A stretch of DNA of 29,772 nucleotides from an uncultured Gammaproteobacteria bacterium (GTDB lineage Bacteria > Pseudomonadota > Gammaproteobacteria > Ga0077536): assembly GCA_903866355.1 (NCBI GenBank), contig CAIPNE010000434.1, positions 1 through 29,772 of the forward strand, written 5' to 3'. Each line of letters starts with the position of its first letter. Within the stretch, counting starts at the first letter, position 1. Below are positions 1 to 8,682 of this stretch, in pieces. The notes below the pieces were generated by a model, which was not told where the DNA came from, did not search any database, and saw only the letters and a program-made list of their open reading frames with translations. A program made the position numbers and the translations under genes.

Positions 1-229
1 GAAAGCGCGCGATCTCGCGCTCCAGCTCAAACTCGATCCCAACCGTTGGTCGGGCAATGTGGAGAAAGCGATGCTCTTACTCGCGCGCACGAGTGGGCGC
101 GGTGCCGGCATTTCGCGCTACGGCCAAGCCATCATTTACGTACGGAGTATTCAGTCGCTGTACGGTACTTATCGCAACCTGCTGGCGCTCGCCAGCCTGC
201 GCAGCACGCCGCGCGCGCCTCCCGCCTGA
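1..229 (+). CDS. Lytic transglycosylase C-terminus (MltF/SLT-like), 5' truncated
   Basis: The frame starting at base 2 is open from the window edge to TGA at 227-229 and encodes the last 75 residues of a protein. It contains GLDPNRW-type wording (LDPNRWSGNVEKAMLLL) followed by an aromatic helix (YVRSIQSLYGTYRNLL). Both are typical of the end of membrane-bound lytic transglycosylases of the MltF/SLT type, which cleave peptidoglycan in the periplasm. The catalytic Glu and the N-terminal solute-binding-like part lie outside the window, so the exact subfamily is open. The gene converges on queC with only 12 bp between the stop codons. There is no start codon here because the gene is cut by the window edge. 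Confidence 0.72.
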   Translation, partial: KARDLALQLKLDPNRWSGNVEKAMLLLARTSGRGAGISRYGQAIIYVRSIQSLYGTYRNLLALASLRSTPRAPPA

Positions 230-241
230 ACAGCTAATGCG

Positions 242-913
242 TCAGCCGGCGTAACGGGTTGGGTCAGCGAGATTAGCGGCCAAGAAACCCTGTCTGCGCA
301 ACCGACACGCATCGCAGCGCCCGCACGCCAAACCTTCTTCGGTGGCCTGATAGCACGACACAGTGAGCGCGTAATCCACGCCCAAAGAGGCCCCCAGCGC
401 GATGATTTCGGCCTTGGATAGCTGCAACAACGGGGTTTCAATGCGCACCCCGTGTCCACCAATGCCGCGTTTGGTCGCCACCTTGGCGAGCGCCGTGAAC
501 GCGTCGATAAACGCCGGACGGCAATCGGGGTAGCCGGAATAATCGAGTGCGTTAACACCCAGATGTATTTCATCCGCCTCTAACACCTCGGCCCAAGCCA
601 GCGCCAAGGACAAGAACACGGTATTGCGCGCCGGCACATAGGTGACGGGGATGGTGTCGGTGGGGGTTTCCGGCACGGGGATAGTGGAATCGGTCAGTGC
701 GGACCCGCCAAACTGGCCGAGATCAGCACTTGCCATGCGTTGCTCACGGACCTGATAAATTTTCGCAATGCGTTGCGCGGCAACGAGTTCTGCCGCGTGC
801 CGCTGTCCATACTGGATGGTGAGCGCGTAGCAGTCGCGGCCTTGGGCGGTTGCCGCCGCCAACACAGTGGTGGAATCCAAGCCGCCCGACAGTAACACCA
901 CAGCGCGCGTCAC
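242..913 (-). CDS. queC: 7-cyano-7-deazaguanine synthase QueC
   Basis: QueC converts 7-carboxy-7-deazaguanine to preQ0 using ATP and ammonia in the cytoplasm, a step towards queuosine in tRNA. The 223-residue product has the usual family length. It opens with the PP-loop SGGLDSTT (residues 9-16) and ends with the four zinc-binding cysteines at 187, 197, 200 and 203 (C...CGRCDAC). The gene starts 27 bp after cpoB ends on the same strand and is probably the last gene of the tol operon. In Pseudomonas, queE usually sits between cpoB and queC. Here that position is empty, so the preceding pathway enzyme must be encoded elsewhere or replaced. Confidence 0.96.
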   Translation of the reverse strand: MTRAVVLLSGGLDSTTVLAAATAQGRDCYALTIQYGQRHAAELVAAQRIAKIYQVREQRMASADLGQFGGSALTDSTIPVPETPTDTIPVTYVPARNTVFLSLALAWAEVLEADEIHLGVNALDYSGYPDCRPAFIDAFTALAKVATKRGIGGHGVRIETPLLQLSKAEIIALGASLGVDYALTVSCYQATEEGLACGRCDACRLRRQGFLAANLADPTRYAG

Positions 914-940
914 GCGCAGCGTCTCAACATGGCCAGCACC

Positions 941-1969
941 TCAGCGCGGCTTACCATGATCGATTTGCCCAATCCGCTCTTGGGCTAAATGCCCCGCGGC
1001 GGAATCGGGATACTTCGCCACGAGATCGGCCAGAACCGCACGCGCCTCGGTGGGTTTGCCCAGTTTGTCGTAGCTGTAACCAATTTTAAGCATGGCGTGC
1101 GACAGCTTGCGACTGGCCGGATATTGCGCGAGCATTTTTTGGTACTCCGCGATGGCCGGTGCGTAATCACTCTTGGCGTAATAGGCCTCGGCCAACCAAT
1201 ACTGGGCGTTATCCCCGTATTGGCTATCCGGATATTGGCTCTGAAAACTGCTGAAGGCGGTAATAGCGCCGTCGTAATCGCCCGCGCGCAGCAGCGCAAA
1301 GGCATCGCGATAAGCAGCCTCTGAACTCGCGTCATCGGCCGTTGCGGCCGCCCTACCCTGCCCCGCATTGGCGGCGGGCGCCAGCCCAGCTAGGGGTGCC
1401 GCGACTCCCGTGGCGGGCAGTGGCTTAAGCGTGGCTGAGGGGGCGACCGGGGGCGCGGACAATAAATTGTCGCCGGGCGCACCCGGGGCGGCGTCGGTGA
1501 GCGGCGGCTCGCCCAACGCCGGTGGCTGCTCGCCACTGGCGCTGGGATCTGGCTGCAGCCGCAAAGTAGATTCCGGCGCCGGCGTGCCGGCCACGCTACC
1601 GCCCGGGGTGGGCGCCAGCGTGGGCAACGGTGGCTGCGTAGTCGCCGCACCGCCTTGAGTCGCCTGCAGCCGACGGTCCAGATCCGTATACACCGCCGTT
1701 AACTGGTTGCGCAGTTGTTCCACTTCATAGCCGCGAGTTTCTACTTGGCCACGCAGGCTTTGGACCTCACGTTTGAGGGTTTCGACCTCGCTTAGCAACT
1801 CTAGAACCCCGGCGTTGGTGCTCGCATGGGTGCCCGTGGTCGTCGCGGGTTGGACCACCAATCTGACCGCCGGCCGATCCGTGCCGGGGGCCGCAGATTG
1901 CGCGAGGGCCGAGTTAAGCGGCGCTAACGCCGCACCCAGCGCCACCGTGATAAGCAGACTTCGCATCAT
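941..1969 (-). CDS. cpoB: Cell division coordinator CpoB (YbgF), long-linker form
   Basis: CpoB is a periplasmic TolA partner that coordinates outer-membrane constriction with peptidoglycan synthesis at the septum. The product has a signal peptide (residues 1-24, ending near ALA-QS), a heptad-like coiled coil at about 55-105, a Pro/Ala/Gly-rich linker at about 110-215, and TPR repeats from about 219 to 338 (AYRDAFALL..., YWLAEAYYAKSDY..., KIGYSYDKLGK...). At 342 residues it is clearly longer than E. coli CpoB (about 263), and the excess is in the low-complexity linker. It follows pal by 37 bp on the same strand. Confidence 0.94.
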   Translation of the reverse strand: MMRSLLITVALGAALAPLNSALAQSAAPGTDRPAVRLVVQPATTTGTHASTNAGVLELLSEVETLKREVQSLRGQVETRGYEVEQLRNQLTAVYTDLDRRLQATQGGAATTQPPLPTLAPTPGGSVAGTPAPESTLRLQPDPSASGEQPPALGEPPLTDAAPGAPGDNLLSAPPVAPSATLKPLPATGVAAPLAGLAPAANAGQGRAAATADDASSEAAYRDAFALLRAGDYDGAITAFSSFQSQYPDSQYGDNAQYWLAEAYYAKSDYAPAIAEYQKMLAQYPASRKLSHAMLKIGYSYDKLGKPTEARAVLADLVAKYPDSAAGHLAQERIGQIDHGKPR

Positions 1970-2006
1970 CGCCTTCTCCGAGAAGCTTGTACTGGGACCA
2001 GCGAAC

Positions 2007-2549
2007 TTATTGCTGATAAATAATTTCAGCGCGGCGGTTCAGGCTGTAGGCCTGTTCGTCGTGCCCATCAGCCACCGGCCGTTCTTCGCCGTAACTCACG
2101 GTGCGAACTTGGCCCGCGGTCGCGCCGAGCAACACTAACTGGCGGCGGACAGACAACGCGCGACGTTCACCTAAGGCTAAGTTGTATTCCCGCGAACCCT
2201 GCTCGTCGGTGTGACCTTCTAGCGTAATCGTCACCTGGGGATGGCTGGCCAAAAAGGCCGCATGGGCGGCTACCGCCGGTGCAAAGTCAGCCCGAATATT
2301 GCTGCTGTCGTGATCGAAGTACAGCACTCGAACCGCCAACGGGCTGTTTGGGTTGTTGAGTTCGGCCAAGCCGGCACCTGCACCATTGGCGGCGCCCTTG
2401 CTGCGAGCCGCATCAATATCGCTCATCTCACCGTTGCTAATACCCGAATTTTCAACCGGCGCCGCGGGTTTTTTGTTCAAGCTCGAGCACCCTGTGGTAG
2501 CGAGTGCCGCCACCAGAACCAAGGTCGCTTTTAGGATTGCTCCATTCAT
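2007..2549 (-). CDS. pal: Peptidoglycan-associated lipoprotein Pal
   Basis: Pal is an outer-membrane lipoprotein that binds peptidoglycan and TolB. A signal peptide with lipobox LATTGC puts the acylated cysteine at residue 21. A short linker is followed by an OmpA-like domain (about 75-180) with FDHDSSNI, LEGHTDEQGSREYNLALGE and the closing NRRAEI motif, which carry the diaminopimelate-binding Asp and Arg of the family. Length is 180 residues, normal for Pal. A clear ribosome site (AGGAG, 6 nt before ATG) supports the start. It lies between tolB (72 bp gap) and cpoB on the same strand. Confidence 0.97.
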   Translation of the reverse strand: MNGAILKATLVLVAALATTGCSSLNKKPAAPVENSGISNGEMSDIDAARSKGAANGAGAGLAELNNPNSPLAVRVLYFDHDSSNIRADFAPAVAAHAAFLASHPQVTITLEGHTDEQGSREYNLALGERRALSVRRQLVLLGATAGQVRTVSYGEERPVADGHDEQAYSLNRRAEIIYQQ

Positions 2550-2621
2550 CAGTGTCTCCTGTCTATTCGTTTAGATATCCAAAATCGCCCGGCGACCCGA
2601 TGCCGCGAGCGCTGAAATGCT

Positions 2622-3914
2622 TTATTGCCGGAAAGGTCCCCACGCCGGCTCGCGCACCGCGCCCTGCTGCAAGGCCAGACGCTGCTTGATGGATCCATCC
2701 ACCGACACGGCGGCGAGTTCGGTGCCGCGCCCGGCCATTGTTGCATAGATGATCATGCTGCCGTTTGGTGCAAAGCTCGGTGATTCGTCGAGGTTTGAAT
2801 CAGTGAGCCGTCGCCCGCTGCCGGTCTTTAAATCCAACAACGTGATGCGGTAGCCGCCACCACCGTTGACCATCACTAAATACCGCCCATCTGGAGAATA
2901 GCTGGCGCGCGCGTTGTAATTGCCCAGATTGAAAGTGACCCGACGCGCTTCGCCGCCACTGGGCGCCACCCGGTAAATTTGTGGGCCGCCGCTGCGATCC
3001 GAGGTGAACACAATCGCGCTGCCGTCCGGTGCCCAAGAGGCTTCCGTATCGATGGCCTCGCTGGTCGTCACCCGCGTTTGTTGGCCGGAGGCAATATCGA
3101 CCACATAGATGTCGGGGTTGCCGTCTTGCGAACGCGTCACGGCCAGCCGGCGGCCATCGGGCGAGAAGGCCGGTGCGCTATTGATGCCGGCCCCTGAGAC
3201 CACTTTTTGACGCTGACCGCTACGCACGTCCTGCACATACACCGCCGAGTTGCGGTCTTCGAACGACACATAGGCCAGCCGGTTGCCGTCGGGTGACCAG
3301 GCGGGCGACAGCAACGGCTGTTTAGATTCCAGCACGGTCTTAGCATCGTAGCCATCCGCGTCGGCAATTTGCAGCCGATAGGTGCTGCGCTTGGCGTCCA
3401 GGCGGTTCACGGTGACGTAGGCGATACGGGTTGAGAAGGCACCCGGCACGTTCAGCAGCGTCTTGTAAATGATGTCGCTAATCTGATGCGCCGTCAGGCG
3501 TAGATTGGCGTTGCTGGCGGGGATCTGAAATCCCGCCAGCTGGGTGCCAGAAAACACGTCGAGCAGGCGAAACTCCACCGTGTAGGCGCCATCGCCGGTG
3601 GCGTTGATGCGGCCCACCACCAGATTATCCATCCCTACCGTGCGCCAATCCTTAAAGTTTACCTGCGCGAAATCGGTCGGGCGGGACGGTAAATCGGTGC
3701 GCGGCATGGGCTTGAAGCGCCCGCTGCGCGTGAGATCGTTGGCAATGATTTGGCTGATATCTTCCGGCATCGGCGCCCCCGTCCATTCAAATGGCACGAT
3801 GGCAATGGGCAGCGCGCCCTCCACGCCTTGGGTAATCCGGATCACCAGCGGGCCGCTTTCAGCCGCCGCGCCAACGCACGCCAAACACAGTAAAACTGTT
3901 GCGAACCATTTCAT
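2622..3914 (-). CDS. tolB: Tol-Pal system beta-propeller protein TolB
   Basis: TolB is a periplasmic protein that links Pal to the inner-membrane TolQRA complex. Residues 1-18 form a signal peptide ending at VGAAA. An N-terminal alpha/beta domain (about 25-160, with the NDLTRSGRF motif) precedes a six-bladed beta-propeller whose repeats show PAWSPDGNRLAYVS, PAFSPDGRRLAV, ASWAPDGSAIVFTSDRSG and ASYSPDGRYLVM. The 430-residue length is normal. Its ATG shares one base with the tolA stop (TGATG), indicating translational coupling. Confidence 0.97.
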   Translation of the reverse strand: MKWFATVLLCLACVGAAAESGPLVIRITQGVEGALPIAIVPFEWTGAPMPEDISQIIANDLTRSGRFKPMPRTDLPSRPTDFAQVNFKDWRTVGMDNLVVGRINATGDGAYTVEFRLLDVFSGTQLAGFQIPASNANLRLTAHQISDIIYKTLLNVPGAFSTRIAYVTVNRLDAKRSTYRLQIADADGYDAKTVLESKQPLLSPAWSPDGNRLAYVSFEDRNSAVYVQDVRSGQRQKVVSGAGINSAPAFSPDGRRLAVTRSQDGNPDIYVVDIASGQQTRVTTSEAIDTEASWAPDGSAIVFTSDRSGGPQIYRVAPSGGEARRVTFNLGNYNARASYSPDGRYLVMVNGGGGYRITLLDLKTGSGRRLTDSNLDESPSFAPNGSMIIYATMAGRGTELAAVSVDGSIKQRLALQQGAVREPAWGPFRQ

Positions 3915-4912
3915 CAGGGGCCTTCCGAGGGGTCGAATTCGAACTGGATTTCTTTCATCTGCTGAAACAGGCGCGGTTCGTCCGGCACGGGCAGCGGTGA
4001 GGCTTTGCGGACCGCAAGCTCTGCCTGACGATCGAAGGTCGGGTTGCCGCTGGATTTCACCACGCGGGCGTCGACCACTTCACCGCCGGGGATCATGCGC
4101 ACGAGCAGCGTGCACTTCAACCCACTTTTGAAGTCTGGCGCCACAAAATTATTGGAAACCTGGCGCAAAATCGCCGCGGTAAAGCGCGCCAACTGCGACT
4201 GGTCTTGGCGACCCTGTGCCGCGGCGGCGAGTTCAGATTCCTCGTTGGCCAGTTCATCGGCCAGCGCCTTGGCTTCCGCCGCTTGGCGCTTAGACTCGGC
4301 CAGTTTTTTGGCATCTTCCGCCTTGTGCTTGTCATCGGCCGCCTTTTTCTTAGCGTCCGCCGCTTCTTGTTTCTTTTTCTCCACGGCCTTGGTCTTGGCA
4401 TCTTCCTGGGCTTTTTGAGCGTCGGCTTGCTTTTTAGCGAGCGTCTGCTTGAGGTCGTCTGCCTTACGTTTTTCGTCCAGCTTTTTCTGCTCCGCCACCG
4501 CATGCGCTTTTTCTTGGGCCAGCTGCTCGCGCTGGGCTTGCAGATGCTGGGCCTCGGCGGCGGTCTCGCGCTTGAGGTTTTCTTTCTCGACTTTCAGTTT
4601 TTCTAGCGCTTTCTCTTCATTTTTTTGGCGCTGCAGGCTCTCTTTGACCTGCTGCTCCGCTGCCCGTTGCTTGGCATTTTCGGCCGCTTTTAGTTTGTTC
4701 ATTTCACGCGCCACCGCCCCGGCATCTACCGCAGTGGCTTGCATGACCTGGCTTTCGCCCGCCGGCATCGGCGCCTCGCGGTGGGTGGTCCAGTCCACCC
4801 CTACAAACACGATGAGCACCAACAAGATGTGCAGCAGCATGGAGTAATACACGCCGCGGCCCCGACCACTGCTCGGTTTTTCAGCATTCTCTTCACGCGG
4901 AATGGGCTTCAT
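3914..4912 (-). CDS. tolA: Cell envelope integrity protein TolA
   Basis: TolA is the inner-membrane-anchored arm that spans the periplasm and contacts Pal, TolB and CpoB. There is one membrane segment near residues 22-41 (YYSMLLHILLVLIVFVGVDW), then a very long Ala/Lys/Glu/Gln-rich helix (about 60-230) typical of TolA domain II. The compact domain III at about 236-332 has a single Cys (KCTLLVRM), PGGEVVDARVVKSSG and FDRQAELAVRKASPLPVP. At 332 residues it is somewhat shorter than E. coli TolA (about 421) because domain II is shorter. It sits 12 bp after tolR and overlaps the tolB start by 1 nt. Confidence 0.96.
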   Translation of the reverse strand: MKPIPREENAEKPSSGRGRGVYYSMLLHILLVLIVFVGVDWTTHREAPMPAGESQVMQATAVDAGAVAREMNKLKAAENAKQRAAEQQVKESLQRQKNEEKALEKLKVEKENLKRETAAEAQHLQAQREQLAQEKAHAVAEQKKLDEKRKADDLKQTLAKKQADAQKAQEDAKTKAVEKKKQEAADAKKKAADDKHKAEDAKKLAESKRQAAEAKALADELANEESELAAAAQGRQDQSQLARFTAAILRQVSNNFVAPDFKSGLKCTLLVRMIPGGEVVDARVVKSSGNPTFDRQAELAVRKASPLPVPDEPRLFQQMKEIQFEFDPSEGP

Positions 4913-4924
4913 GGTGGCGATGAT

Positions 4925-5374
4925 CTAGGGTTTATTGGCCGGCGGCACGGTCAACAGACCGACGCTCGATAGCCCCGCGCCCTGCATCAGTGCCATCACT
5001 TGCACCACCCGCCCATAAGGTACGCCGGTGTCCCCGCGCACCAGAAACTGCGTGCCGGGCTTGTACTTGTTGATGCCTGCCACGCGGTTAACCAGTGTTT
5101 CTTCGTCGATGGGGGCTTCTGGTTGGTCTCCCAGATCCACAAAGAGTTCGCCCGCGGCGTTAATACTGACAATCACGGGTTCTTTGTCGCCCGGGTCCAC
5201 CATTTCTGAGGGCGCCTGCGGCAGGTCCACTTTGACACCCTGCGTCACCAATGGCGCGGTGATCATAAAAATGATCAACAACACCAGCGTCACATCGATG
5301 TAAGGCACCACGTTCATTTCGGCCATCAGCCGTTTGCGGCCACGGCGGCCACCTCGCTGGTTCACAGTCGCCAT
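4925..5374 (-). CDS. tolR: Tol-Pal system protein TolR
   Basis: TolR is an ExbD-family inner-membrane protein. With TolQ it forms the proton-driven motor that energises TolA. A basic N-terminus (GGRRGRKR) is followed by the single membrane helix at about 22-42, with the conserved proton-path Asp at residue 27 (PYIDVTLVLLIIFMITAP). The periplasmic domain follows, with VKVDLPQAPSE and FLVRGDTGVPYGRVVQVM. The length of 149 residues is normal for the family. It starts 3 bp after the tolQ stop on the same strand. Confidence 0.97.
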   Translation of the reverse strand: MATVNQRGGRRGRKRLMAEMNVVPYIDVTLVLLIIFMITAPLVTQGVKVDLPQAPSEMVDPGDKEPVIVSINAAGELFVDLGDQPEAPIDEETLVNRVAGINKYKPGTQFLVRGDTGVPYGRVVQVMALMQGAGLSSVGLLTVPPANKP

Positions 5375-5377
5375 GGC

Positions 5378-6052
5378 TTAGATGTGCACCTGACGCTGCA
5401 GAATGGCGGAAAATTCCTCGAGGAAAATATCGTAGCGGCTGGACAGTCGGTCAATTTCGCTCGAAAAACCGTTATAGAAAATGACCGCGGGGATCGCGGC
5501 GAATAGCCCCATGGCGGTTGCAATAAGGGCCTCTGAAATACCCGGTGCCACCATGGCCAGCGTTGCCTGATGACTGCTCGACAAACCGCGGAAGGAATTC
5601 ATGATGCCCCACACCGTACCAAACAAACCGATGTAGGGACTGACCGAACCCACCGTGGCGAGTATCGGCAGATTAGCCTCCAACGCTTCCAGCTCGCGGC
5701 TGAGTGCGATGCGCATGGCGCGCTGCGAACCTTCCAGCACCATCTCCAAGGGTAGCCCTTCTTTTTTGCGCAAACGGGCAAATTCTTTGAAACCCGCTTC
5801 AAACATTCGCTGCGTGCCATCGGCCTGCGCACGTTGATTGGAAAGCCGATTAAACAACGCGGTGAGATCTTCCGCAGCCCAGAATTGGTCTTCAAACTGC
5901 TGCGCGGCGCGCTTGGCGTTCAGCAGTTCGCGACGCTTGGAAAACACCAGTCCCCAAGAAGCAATCGAGGCCGCCAACAGCGTCAGCATCACAAATTTGA
6001 CGAGCAAGCTGGCGCCCAAAATGAGGCTCACGATCGACATATCACCTTGCAT
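5378..6052 (-). CDS. tolQ: Tol-Pal system protein TolQ
   Basis: TolQ is the ExbB/MotA-family channel subunit of the Tol motor in the inner membrane. The first membrane helix lies at about residues 12-36 (LLVKFVMLTLLAASIASWGL). Two later helices are in PILATVGSVSPYIGLFGTVWG and ALIATAMGLFAAIPAVIFYN, which carry the conserved polar residues. The frame stays open further upstream, but that part lies inside ybgC and is not TolQ-like. I chose the ATG at 6052 (MQGDMSIV, 224 aa), preceded by GGGGA at 6 nt and overlapping ybgC by 11 nt. The ATG at 6040 (MSIVSLIL) is the alternative. Confidence 0.95.
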   Translation of the reverse strand: MQGDMSIVSLILGASLLVKFVMLTLLAASIASWGLVFSKRRELLNAKRAAQQFEDQFWAAEDLTALFNRLSNQRAQADGTQRMFEAGFKEFARLRKKEGLPLEMVLEGSQRAMRIALSRELEALEANLPILATVGSVSPYIGLFGTVWGIMNSFRGLSSSHQATLAMVAPGISEALIATAMGLFAAIPAVIFYNGFSSEIDRLSSRYDIFLEEFSAILQRQVHI

Positions 6053-6461
6053 TAGAAATCCCCAAATAAATGGCAGGCGGCATGCGCACCGGCACCATGC
6101 GATGAAAATTGACGCTACCCACTCGGATCTCGCCGTAACACAACACCGCGCCGTGCTGATCCAGCACGCGTTGCTTGAAATCCACGCTGGCCCAGCCGCA
6201 GCGAGCCACCGCACAGGTGGCCATGAGGGCGTCGTTAAAACGGGCCGGGCGCACAAAATCGAGGGTGGCACGGCGCACGACAAACGCAATATTGTGTTCG
6301 CGCGCAATGATGTCCTGTTCAAACCCCAGCGCCCGCAGCCATTCGGTGCGCGCGCGTTCCATGAACTTGATGAAGTTGGCGTGATAGACAATCCCCGCCG
6401 CGTCAGTGTCTTCGTAGTACACCCGCAACGGAAAGCGAAATTCCGTACCGAGGCTGGTCAT
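6042..6461 (-). CDS. ybgC: Acyl-CoA thioesterase YbgC (hotdog fold)
   Basis: YbgC is a small cytoplasmic acyl-CoA thioesterase of the 4-hydroxybenzoyl-CoA thioesterase class, regularly encoded at the head of tol operons. The signature VYYEDTDAAGIVYHANF covers residues 14-30, with the catalytic Asp at position 18. The 139-residue length is typical. The start overlaps the ruvB stop by 4 nt and the end overlaps tolQ, so it joins the ruv and tol groups into one run of genes. Its link to Tol function is known from conserved neighbourhood rather than from a settled mechanism. Confidence 0.96.
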   Translation of the reverse strand: MTSLGTEFRFPLRVYYEDTDAAGIVYHANFIKFMERARTEWLRALGFEQDIIAREHNIAFVVRRATLDFVRPARFNDALMATCAVARCGWASVDFKQRVLDQHGAVLCYGEIRVGSVNFHRMVPVRMPPAIYLGISNAR

Positions 6462-7504
6462 TTTGGGAGACCCTCTTCAAATAAATCGAGCGGATGGCCA
6501 GTGCTAGGCGGTGGCACCAGACCAAAATGCAACCACGCGGAGCGGGTGGCCATCCGACCACGTGCGGTCCGCATCAAGTAACCTTGCTGGATAAGGAAGG
6601 GCTCGACCACGTCTTCAATGGTGCCACGTTCCTCGCCGATCGCCGCCGCGAGGCTGTCCACGCCCACCGGCCCACCGTCGAATTTTTGCAAAATAGTGAG
6701 CAGCAAGCGGCGGTCCATGTTGTCGAACCCATTGGCATCCACGCTGAGGAGATCCAGCGCGCGACACGCCACCGGACCGTTCAAGCGGCCATCGGCTTTG
6801 ACTTCCGCGAAATCGCGCGCACGCCGCAGCAAGCGATTGGCAATGCGCGGCGTACCACGCGCGCGGGTCGCGATTTCGCGAGCGCCCTCGGCGTCGATGG
6901 CAACGCCCAAAATTTGCGCGGCGCGCGTCACGATGTGCGCCAAGTCGTCTACCGAATAAAACTCTAAGCGCTGGACGATGCCAAAGCGGTCGCGCAACGG
7001 CGAAGTCAGCAAGCCCGCGCGGGTCGTCGCCCCCACCAATGTAAAGGGTGGCAGATCCAGTTTAATCGCGCGCGCTGCCGGCCCTTCGCCAATCATGATG
7101 TCGAGCTGAAAATCCTCCATCGCGGGATAGAGTATTTCTTCGACCACCGGACTTAAGCGGTGTATTTCATCGATGAACAGGACATCGCGCGGCTCGAGGT
7201 TAGTCAGCAAAGCGGCGAGGTCACCGGGTCGCTCCAACACCGGGCCGGAGGTCTGACGCAAATTGACCTGCATTTCGTTGGCAACAATATGCGCTAGGGT
7301 GGTTTTGCCCAGTCCGGGCGGACCAAAAATTAAAACGTGGTCGAGTGCTTCACCGCGCCGGCGCGCGGCGCCGATAAAAATTTCCATTTGCTCGCGAACG
7401 GCTGGCTGCCCCACATAGTCCGCCAAGCGGCGCGGACGAATGTCGCCGTCGAGCGTGACATCTTCTACGCGCGGAGTGGCAGATATGAGGCGGTCGTTAG
7501 GCAT
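6458..7504 (-). CDS. ruvB: Holliday junction branch migration helicase RuvB
   Basis: RuvB is the hexameric AAA+ motor that drives branch migration of Holliday junctions with RuvA. The product shows Walker A GPPGLGKT at residues 61-68, Walker B LFIDEIHRL with D112-E113, sensor GATTRAG near 158-164, the arginine-finger segment SPLRDRFG near 168-175, and a C-terminal winged helix with GTIEDVVEPFLIQQGYL. Its 348 residues are normal. It follows ruvA by 63 bp and overlaps ybgC by 4 nt. Confidence 0.98.
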   Translation of the reverse strand: MPNDRLISATPRVEDVTLDGDIRPRRLADYVGQPAVREQMEIFIGAARRRGEALDHVLIFGPPGLGKTTLAHIVANEMQVNLRQTSGPVLERPGDLAALLTNLEPRDVLFIDEIHRLSPVVEEILYPAMEDFQLDIMIGEGPAARAIKLDLPPFTLVGATTRAGLLTSPLRDRFGIVQRLEFYSVDDLAHIVTRAAQILGVAIDAEGAREIATRARGTPRIANRLLRRARDFAEVKADGRLNGPVACRALDLLSVDANGFDNMDRRLLLTILQKFDGGPVGVDSLAAAIGEERGTIEDVVEPFLIQQGYLMRTARGRMATRSAWLHFGLVPPPSTGHPLDLFEEGLPK

Positions 7505-7567
7505 GTCAGCAAGTAGCCGGGATTATGCGGCACACGGTTGAATAAGGCCTGAACCGAGGTCTGCCGT

Positions 7568-8167
7568 TCATCCGCGCACGAGCCCGCGCAGCGCTTCGCG
7601 TATCAGCATTTCGCTCGACTTGCCGAGGGTATCGAGGGCGTGCACCAAGCGGCTAGCTTCCGGAGGCTTGTAGCCCAGCGCGATGAGCCCGCTCACGGCA
7701 TCGGCAACTTCGTCCCCTCGCGGTGGCGCACCCGGGGTGCTAACCAACGGGGCGCTGGTCGCCCAGCCGGCCACCCGGTCGCGCATTTCCACGATGAGGC
7801 GTTCGGCCGTTTTCTTGCCCACGCCAGGCAACGCGGTTAAGCGGGTAGCGTCGCCACGCGCAACCGCGCCGACAAAGTCTTCGACCGACATCCCCGAGAG
7901 CACCGCAAGCGCCATTTTGGCGCCCACGCCGCTCACTTTGAGCAGACTCTGAAACAACTCGCGTTCGGCGAGCGTGCCAAAACCGTAGAGGCTGTGGGCG
8001 TCTTCGCGCACCGCCAAGTGCGTGTGCAGAATGACTTCCGTATGCAATTCAGGGAGCGCCCACAAGGTGGACATGGGCACATCGAGTTCATAACCCACGC
8101 CGTGGCATTCCACCAAAATGCGTGGCAAGCGTTTTTCGATGAGTAAACCGCGCAGTCGGCCAATCAC
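7568..8167 (-). CDS. ruvA: Holliday junction branch migration protein RuvA (GTG start)
   Basis: RuvA binds four-way DNA junctions and loads RuvB. The product starts MIGRLRGLL if GTG at 8167 is used. This start overlaps the ruvC stop by 4 nt (GTGA) and gives 199 residues, the usual family size. A longer ATG frame from 8239 would add 24 residues that lie inside ruvC and do not resemble RuvA. Helix-hairpin-helix motifs are visible (KVSGVGAKMALAVLSGM and LPGVGKKTAERLIVEM), and the C-terminal domain III contains DAVSGLIALGYKPPEASRLV. It is translationally coupled to ruvC. Confidence 0.97.
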   Translation of the reverse strand: MIGRLRGLLIEKRLPRILVECHGVGYELDVPMSTLWALPELHTEVILHTHLAVREDAHSLYGFGTLAERELFQSLLKVSGVGAKMALAVLSGMSVEDFVGAVARGDATRLTALPGVGKKTAERLIVEMRDRVAGWATSAPLVSTPGAPPRGDEVADAVSGLIALGYKPPEASRLVHALDTLGKSSEMLIREALRGLVRG

Positions 8168-8682
8168 AACCAGCGTCCAGCGCGTGCGCCGTGCGCCCCC
8201 GCCACCATGGCCAGCGTTTGGCGGGTATGCCCGTGGCAAATGGCCACCGCCAGCGCATCGGACGCATCCGCACGCAGCGCGCCCTGCAGCGTTAATAGCA
8301 CTTTTACCATGTGTTGTACTTGGTCCTTGGTGGCGTGACCACGCCCCACCACTGCGAGTTTAATTTCATTAGGAGAGTACTCGTACACCGGGACATCGCA
8401 CATCGCGGCGGCGACGATCGCCACGCCGCGCGCTTGGCCAAGCTTAATCGCGGAATCTGCGTTGCGGCTCATAAAGATTTTCTCGATCGCCACTTCGTCA
8501 GGTCGATGCTCGCGAATAACCGCCGTGAGGCCGGCAAAAATTACCCGCAGACGGCCATCGAGCGCCAGCTCCGCCATGTCCAAACAGCCGCTGTCCACGT
8601 GAACGCTTTTATTTTTTTCCATCGCCACCAAGCCGTAGCCGGTCACCCGCGAGCCGGGGTCAATGCCGAGGATTAGGGTCAT
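8164..8682 (-). CDS. ruvC: Crossover junction endodeoxyribonuclease RuvC
   Basis: RuvC resolves Holliday junctions by paired nicking. The four acidic catalytic residues are visible: D8 in LGIDPGSRVTGYG, E67 in VAIEKIF, and D139 and D142 in ADASDALAVAICH. I chose the ATG at 8682 (MTLILGIDPG, 172 aa) because the fold starts there. An upstream ATG at 8742 would add 20 residues without family similarity. The gene follows nadA by 81 bp. In many gammaproteobacteria yebC precedes ruvC, but no yebC is seen here. Confidence 0.97.
   Translation of the reverse strand: MTLILGIDPGSRVTGYGLVAMEKNKSVHVDSGCLDMAELALDGRLRVIFAGLTAVIREHRPDEVAIEKIFMSRNADSAIKLGQARGVAIVAAAMCDVPVYEYSPNEIKLAVVGRGHATKDQVQHMVKVLLTLQGALRADASDALAVAICHGHTRQTLAMVAGAHGARAGRWL

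Noticed and set aside
169..573. 134-codon minus-strand frame overlapping queC
   Set aside because: It lies inside the well-supported queC in another frame and is arginine-rich; it is a shadow frame.
6053..6391. N-terminal extension of tolQ to the ATG at 6391
   Set aside because: The extra 113 residues are ybgC read in another frame; TolQ homology starts at about 6052.
5838..6581. 247-codon plus-strand frame opposite tolQ/ybgC/ruvB
   Set aside because: Antisense to three confidently identified genes, His/Arg-rich, no domain.
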